A DNA stretch of 64,000 bases from NCBI RefSeq assembly GCF_907164915.1, contig NC_061866.1, positions 40,488,320-40,552,319 of the forward strand. The letters are read 5' to 3'. The stretch is from Impatiens glandulifera (lineage: Eukaryota > Streptophyta > Magnoliopsida > Ericales > Balsaminaceae). Every line of letters starts with the position of its first letter. Position 1 is the first letter of the stretch. Shown here piece after piece: positions 58,277 through 64,000 of this stretch. Both the position numbers and the translations under genes were made by a program. The notes under the pieces are model-generated. The model was given only the letters and a program-made list of their open reading frames with translations, was not told the origin of the DNA and made no database searches.

Positions 58277-60735
58277 ATGGCAAACAACCAACCAGAGGGA
58301 TACGCTGATGATTTCTTTGAGCAAATCCTTTCAATCCCTTCTTACGGTAGCTTGCCTCCTGTACCGCAGAACGGTGGCTCCAGGCAGTCTTCAGCTTCGC
58401 ATCTTGGTTCTGGTGATGGGTTTCAGCAGTCGTTTGTCCCTTTAGGTCTGAGTCTTGACAACGGAAGAGATGACCACCATAGAGTAAGAAGATAGAACCT
58501 TTTCTCCCTTTTATACAGTTAAATGTTGTTAATTTGAACTGAAAAGCTTACATGGTTACTAAATTCAGGAGATAGAGCCAGCCAACAACATGACCTCTTT
58601 CTTTCCTGGGTATGAACAGTTACAGACCCACTCTATACGGCCAACTATGTCTCATCTGCAACAGGTTCATATTCAATTTTATAGCCGTAGAAGTTTGGAC
58701 AAGAAAAAATTACATTTTGTTCATAGTCATCTAGTTCTTTGTGTTTTCTAGAAGTATTGGAAGCTGATTGTTTGTAATTCTTTAAAACAGGCTTATAATG
58801 TGCAACCAATTACCAGTAGTACAACAGTATCTGTCTCACATCCGCCCGCTATCAGACCACGGGTTAGGGCTAGACGTGGACAAGCCACTGATCCACATAG
58901 TATTGCTGAACGGGTAATTTGATCTTCTTTGTAACATTCATAGAGAACTCTGTAAATGCAGTACATTGGGTATACTCTGTTTATTTTGTATTTGTACATG
59001 CTGTGATGATTCTGTTTCATCTTGGTAGCTTCGTAGAGAAAGGATAGCCGAAAGGATTAAGGCTTTACAAGAACTTGTTCCCAGTTGCAGTAAGGTTAGT
59101 GGAATTCATATTCTCATCATTTTGTTTAGAGATGATCTTGTCACAGATTGTTTTGTCCTTGAAAGGTTTCATGTGAAGTATCAGTTGGTTAAACAGAAAA
59201 AATAATGTTTTTTAAGTCTTATCATCAAAACTTATTGAATAACTTTTTTCCATCTATAACACTTAGGGGCGATGGTTGAATTTTCGCCATTGAAGGTTCC
59301 ACATTAAACACTAAACATGAATATTGATAAGGCCACTTTGCATTGCTTTATTTTATAGTAGCATTTGTTGATCATAAATGATTTTGAGATTTCTTCTGCA
59401 GACAGACAGGGCTGCTATGCTTGATGAGATTCTTGATTATGTGAACTTCTTGAGGCTCCAAGTCAAGGTATAATGAATCTATTACTTATTAGTAGGGTAA
59501 GAAACTTAGGGTTATTAGTTAGGGACTAAATAGTAAGAGGCCCTAAGATTTTTTTTTTGGTAAAACCCTGGGGTGGTAAAAATGATACAAATTACCACCT
59601 CAATTCTTGCGGACTCTCTTTGTTGCTTTTTCACTTCTTCGATGTCAAAGAAGTCCCGACGGGGAATTAGTGTTAAGCATTAGTAGGATTAAGGTTATTA
59701 GTTAATGCACTAAATAGTAAAGATGCCCTTAGAGTTTATTATGTTAGTTAATATTATCAAAATTGCAATCCCTATGATTATAAATAGGGTGAGCTAGCCA
59801 TGAAAATATTGATTAAATGATGTTCATATTCTCTCCTAAAGGGCTTAGGTCATTCTACCTTCTCACCTCAAACTCTCCTTAACCCTGGACATCGTAACAA
59901 AATCATCAAAGATCATTATTCCAAGGTTATAAATGGATCTCTCATTCTCTGTTATGACCTTGTTTCAAAGTCCACAATTAGCATTGGAACCACCATTCAA
60001 CTCTTGTTTTTGTGATGTCCCACAATGGGATTGTGGAAAATACAAAAAAATGAACTATTTATAAGTGTGAGGTTAATGGGCGATGGTTACTTTCTTAGGA
60101 TAGGTACCATTTCAGCATCGGTTGTGGCAGTTTGTAGCCCATTTCTCATTTTAATTGACCAATTAGTTCTTTATAACATACTCTACACTTTTTTTGACAA
60201 ATAACCTAGGAGGTGTTGGCAATTTCAATTATGTGATAGCAATTACATTACAATAACAATTTATTCATTTTACTTGTAAAGTATCATAGTTATTTTATTC
60301 TCCATATCTAAATAATGCATTTCATAATAGGTTCTAAGTATGAGTAGGATTGGTGGAGCTGGAGCAGTTGCCCAACTTGTGACCAATGCCTCATTACCTG
60401 AGGTAACATCTTTATAAATCTATATACACATTTCATCATTATATTTTTGCTTGTCCTCGTTTACTTGGAATGTTAATTGCAATAGTTGTTTATAGGAAGA
60501 GAATCGAGAAAGTGGGTGCAATGAAAATGCATGGGATAAATGGTCAAATGACGACGTGGAAGAAGAAGTTGCCCGGCTCATGGAAGAAGATGTTGGAGCA
60601 GCAATGCAATACCTTCAATCGAAAGCACTTTGCATCATGCCCATATCACTTGCTGCCCTAATTTACCCAAACCACCAGTTGGACACTCCTGGTTCTGTGA
60701 AGTCTGAACCAAACGGACCCTCGGAGACCTCTTAA
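58277..60735 (+). CDS. bHLH transcription factor, UNE12/bHLH7-like, seven exons
   Basis: Exons: 58277-58483, 58569-58664, 58791-58913, 59029-59094, 59402-59467, 60331-60402, 60496-60735. All introns are GT-AG and in phase 0, and the product has 289 residues. The N-terminus has the acidic DDFFEQIL motif. The basic helix-loop-helix domain spans about 127-187 ([54 protein letters not shown]). H137, E141 and R145 are the three residues expected for E-box/G-box contact. The conserved extension [17 protein letters not shown] follows. The C-terminus ([37 protein letters not shown]) matches the UNE12/bHLH7 group of subfamily XI, nuclear regulators with reported roles in fertilisation and stress. The ATG lies in GCCATGGC context after a leader of at least 190 bases. 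Exact orthology is unsettled. Confidence 0.93.
59500..59995 (+). mobile_element. Possible copia LTR relic in bHLH intron 5
   Basis: The longest intron (863 bases) contains TGTTAAGCATTAGTAGG near 59671 and a TATA-like TATAAATAGGG near 59781. A tract near 59976, TAGCATTGGAACCA, differs from the usual plant copia primer-binding site TGGTATCAGAGCCA only by transitions. A 40-base direct repeat (GGTTATTAGTTA..GACTAAATAGTAA) occurs near 59508 and 59693. This suggests a decayed LTR end, but no termini are secure. Confidence 0.3.
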
Positions 60736-61370
60736 CTATTTGCAGGTCTATCTATCCATCTATCTATCTATCTATGTTTCCCCTTGTATTTTGTAACAAA
60801 TGCCATCATCCTTGTTTAATTTAGTAGCTTTTCCAAACTAGGTCTAGCTTCAAGATAATTCTGAAAATCCATACCACCTTTCTAACTTAAGGCACTTACT
60901 TCATCATGCTATCTATTGAACCATTTTCAATGTTTTCAATTTCTTTTTCTTTTTTACTAGTGAATTCAAATTATCAAGGAAGTGGGGGACAATGGAATAA
61001 AACTAGTTTGTGTGCTTGTATATTTAATTTGTCTTTTTAGGAGTTGATGTATATTTTTACCCAATTTGGGAGAGTTCATTTATATAGGTGCACATTTTGT
61101 CCTAAGCATATTTTCAATACAAAGGTAGATGGAGAGAATAAGCAAAGAAAATAATGCATGATTACCTACTCTAGGATAAATTACCCATCTTATGTAGCTT
61201 AGATTATAATAGGCTTGGAGGAAGAAGTTTATCATTGAGAGGTCTTAATTCATTCTTATTGAAATTATTGGTTATACTATAATTACGAGTGTTTAACTCC
61301 TCCACACAATTATCATTAGTTAAAAAAAGAATTTTAAAAAGAACAAACTATCATTTTTCACTTTGAATTT
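60736..61370. other. 3' region of the bHLH gene
   Basis: Likely 3' untranslated sequence with a TATC microsatellite (about 60745-60773), then AT-rich intergenic DNA. No gene was recognised. Confidence 0.5.
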
Positions 61371-62515
61371 TGGCCGGTACAAAAAAGGGTTCGGATTTGT
61401 TTACAACATAGCAATGTCGAAGCCAAGATCCATGTTTACGGGTGTTGATATCGATCAAAGCGACCCTATGATCATTCTACTTTGTTTTGTTCTCTCGTTT
61501 TATTTCCTCAACTTTACTTAATTTACTTTTGTGGTCATATTGGATTAATTTTGTTAGGTTTTTAAATATCTTTACAATCCTTTTTTAAAGGATGCAACCT
61601 TTTAATTAATTCACAATTCTTCTAACTTGCAGTGAAAAATACATGCACATTTTCTTATAACTAACAAAAACTCAAAAACATAAAACAAACAAAATGATCA
61701 AACTAAAATGAATGTTTATTTTTGTTTGTTTGTTACTAGAGATCAAATGGGACTAAGTACCCCCCAAAACGGATTAACCCAGTATATATTTTTTAAATTG
61801 TCATTTGAGCCCATAACATTTAGAACACAACTCTTTATGCGCTACCATTGAAGTTGAAGTCTCCACTTCACTAACCCATTTTTTCGACTCAACAATATTG
61901 AGTTTTGATGTTTTAATATCCATGTGTATAAGTTGTTATGAAATGTCCATTTCTTTCTATTCCACAATATTGGATTAACCTTTTTATTTTCTCGAGTTTT
62001 GTTGTCTTAATATAATAATATTCATATCGGGTATAAGTTGTTATCAATTGTCTATCGGTCTAATTGTGCCACGTAACATATCTGTTTGTGTCACTCATAA
62101 TGCTTAACTAAAAAAATAGGGGCATAAGCGGTTCCATCGATTTTTTTTCTTCATAAACGTCTACATGGATTTTTCTCAAAAATAGAAGTGTAGATCTTAG
62201 AGGTTCTTATAGGTCTCTACATGGATTTTTCTCAAAAATAGAAGTGTAGATCTTAGAGGTTCTTATAGGTCTCACTTTATTATCAAAAGTGGTTATCTTG
62301 TATTCAAATGAACTTGTATTGAAATGTTAATTAAAAATATTTATTTAAAAAAAATAAAATAATTTTTCCTAAGATGAGACTTTTCATGGTTAAAGATGTA
62401 AGAAAAAAGTGCCCAAAAAAAATGCTCATAACTCATGCTAAAGAAACAAAAATGGTCTCATATAGTCTCATCTGTCTAACTTCTCTCTATTAATATCTCT
62501 TATTATTTCTGTATT
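61371..62515. other. Intergenic DNA with a 56-bp tandem duplication
   Basis: Two near-perfect 56-base units starting CTACATGGATTTTTCTCAAA lie at 62161-62272. No gene or element was recognised. Confidence 0.55.
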
Positions 62516-62519
62516 ATTT

Positions 62520-64000
62520 GTTGGGGGTGGTTGTTGGTACAATTTGATAAAAAAAAAAAAAAAAAATTAATTAAAAAAAAATCGTTTTGGAATTCTTTCA
62601 AGTTTTCTCCCTCTTGAAAAAAAAAATCTATATATCAAGAATCATCTGTGAAAGTCTATCTTTTCTCACCAATCTACAATCGATTTCTACTTTTGATCTT
62701 TCTTCTATTGTTTTGTTCTTTTATAAGAAAATATCATAAGAAAACTAGGATTTGTTGGAGTTTTTTTTAACTTTCTCCTACTAAAAAAATGTTTTCTATG
62801 AATACACAGTAATTGGAAGCCTATCTCCGATGAATTTAATGTTCCTCGGAAAAAATGGTTATTGATTAGTAGGTGTGGTCGTGTGATCCGTTTGGTGGAC
62901 GAAAACCTCAGGTAAGTATTCAGGGTAAAGCGAAACAGAATATCATGAGAGAGTCAAGAGAAGTCAAAGGGTCAAATCAGATATCGGTCTTCAATCGGCT
63001 TTCTCTACCACCCTTAAAGGCGTCTCTCGCATTTGGGTTCGGGGAAGCTATAGGTTGTACCATGAATGACAATAGTGGTAGATGGAGGATTCTAGAAAGG
63101 ATTGACCATCGACTAGACTCCGTGTTAACAATCAAATGAAGGAGATGTCTCTAATTAACACAACATATGCAACAAACTAAGTTTGGAGTGGTGCAACCAA
63201 ATCCTCGTAAGACTGAAGTTCAGACCTATGTAGCAGTGATAGACGTTAGGAAATAGTCTTTTGGGGTCGACTAGACAAAGGCGGTTCACGCCGGATCTAA
63301 ATATTTTGAATTTCAAATGTTGGACACGCTCCTTGGAGTTGTGGCTATATCGGAAATTAAGAATGAAAAAAGAGATCGATTGATGTTGAATTGGTTCAAT
63401 TAAAGTTGTTACGTCGGGCCTTTTAGACGTCGACGTAGAAACGAGGGCATCTTGGGATTATATCTAATCAGAGCGTCTTTTGGTATGGATTCAATTCTCG
63501 CGAAAAATGCGTGCTCTATGGAAAGAATTTAAAAAACATTTATTATGCCAATTGATAAGCGTATTAAACCTTTAGTCGTGGAAGGAATCCGACGACTCAT
63601 TGATGCTCAGTCAGTTAATATTGAAAACATACATGTTGTAGTAACCGAACACAACATAAGAATGCCATAGAAAGGGAGGGTATATGGATTCAATTGTTTG
63701 GGATGATAATAGATATGTGGAATCATGATCTTTTTAGTTGTGTCGGTAATGATCTTGGGGGATTTATTGAACTCAACGCGGAAACTCAATTAACATAGGA
63801 GAACGATTGTGTTAGAATTAAGGTGCATCATTCTGATCTACATAGTTGTTACCCTAAATCTATTTGGGTTGATAATGGGACACATGGTGTGGCCTGAACG
63901 TCCTATATATTGTCACGTCTCCTTCACTAGGATCCTCTTCATCATCAAATTCGCCTGTGACAGAGGTGTCGACTTCGTTTGGACTAACAAGATAATCAAT
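62520..64000 (+). mobile_element. 5' part of a LINE (ORF1 region), running off the window
   Basis: In broken frames the plus strand reads MWNHDLFSCVGNDLGGFIEL and, after a stop, ENDCVRIKV (63715-63825). This fits the DUF4283-type domain of plant LINE ORF1 (LHLWN...F..IG...GGF...D..T....ARI.V). Upstream pieces such as SVFNRLSLPPLK (62980 on) and RIKVHHSDLH downstream fit the same polypeptide. The region is GC-richer than its surroundings, and its leader begins after an A run near 62570. Reverse transcriptase would lie beyond position 64000. Stops show that the copy is defective. Confidence 0.6.

Overview
The window is nuclear DNA from a flowering plant, almost certainly a eudicot. It is very AT-rich, host genes are few and far apart, introns have plant-type GT-AG borders, and there are tRNA-derived SINEs, hAT, CACTA, LINE and copia elements, and two plant tRNA-Ser genes. 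I cannot name the species.

Three protein-coding host genes look intact. (1) A two-exon minus-strand gene (6881-9092) encodes a 76-residue PET100-like mitochondrial cytochrome-c-oxidase assembly factor. (2) A single-exon plus-strand gene (42385-43716) encodes a 443-residue CBL-interacting protein kinase closest to CIPK4. (3) A seven-exon plus-strand gene (58277-60735) encodes a 289-residue subfamily XI bHLH factor of the UNE12/bHLH7 type. Two identical 82-nt tRNA-Ser(AGA) genes lie on the minus strand (45641-45722 and 52903-52984). These genes show no shared pathway or operon-like arrangement. From memory, the Arabidopsis CIPK4 and PET100-like genes are near neighbours on chromosome 4, so their presence here may be old microsynteny stretched by transposons.

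Layout: 1.3-5.0 kb, decayed LINE. 6.9-9.2 kb, PET100-like gene. 11.3-15.3 kb, CACTA-type element with hairpin repeat arrays and coiled-coil exons. 17.8-18.0 kb, SINE with long target-site duplications. 18.4-22.4 kb, an LTR-like sequence, an inverted duplication of a retrotransposon gag, and a second long inverted repeat with an expanded minisatellite. 24.2-26.8 kb, two LINE remnants tail to tail. 28.2-28.8 kb, hAT MITE. 29.9-32.0 kb, hAT element with a perfect 8-bp target-site duplication and an internally deleted transposase. 32-42 kb, AT-rich DNA with a LINE derivative carrying only ORF1 and a foldback MITE. 42.4-43.7 kb, CIPK4-like gene. 44.1-56.9 kb, tandem duplication of a roughly 3-kb unit carrying tRNA-Ser, whose second copy is swollen by insertions that include a copia remnant. 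58.3-60.7 kb, bHLH gene. 62.5-64.0 kb, the 5' part of another LINE, continuing beyond the window.

The most unusual structures are the 4-mer higher-order hairpin array inside the CACTA element, the gag inverted duplication, the hAT element whose remaining frame joins a BED finger directly to the hAT dimerisation domain, and the tandem duplication that keeps two identical tRNA genes in diverged surroundings. All identifications were made by reading the sequence; no database search was possible.
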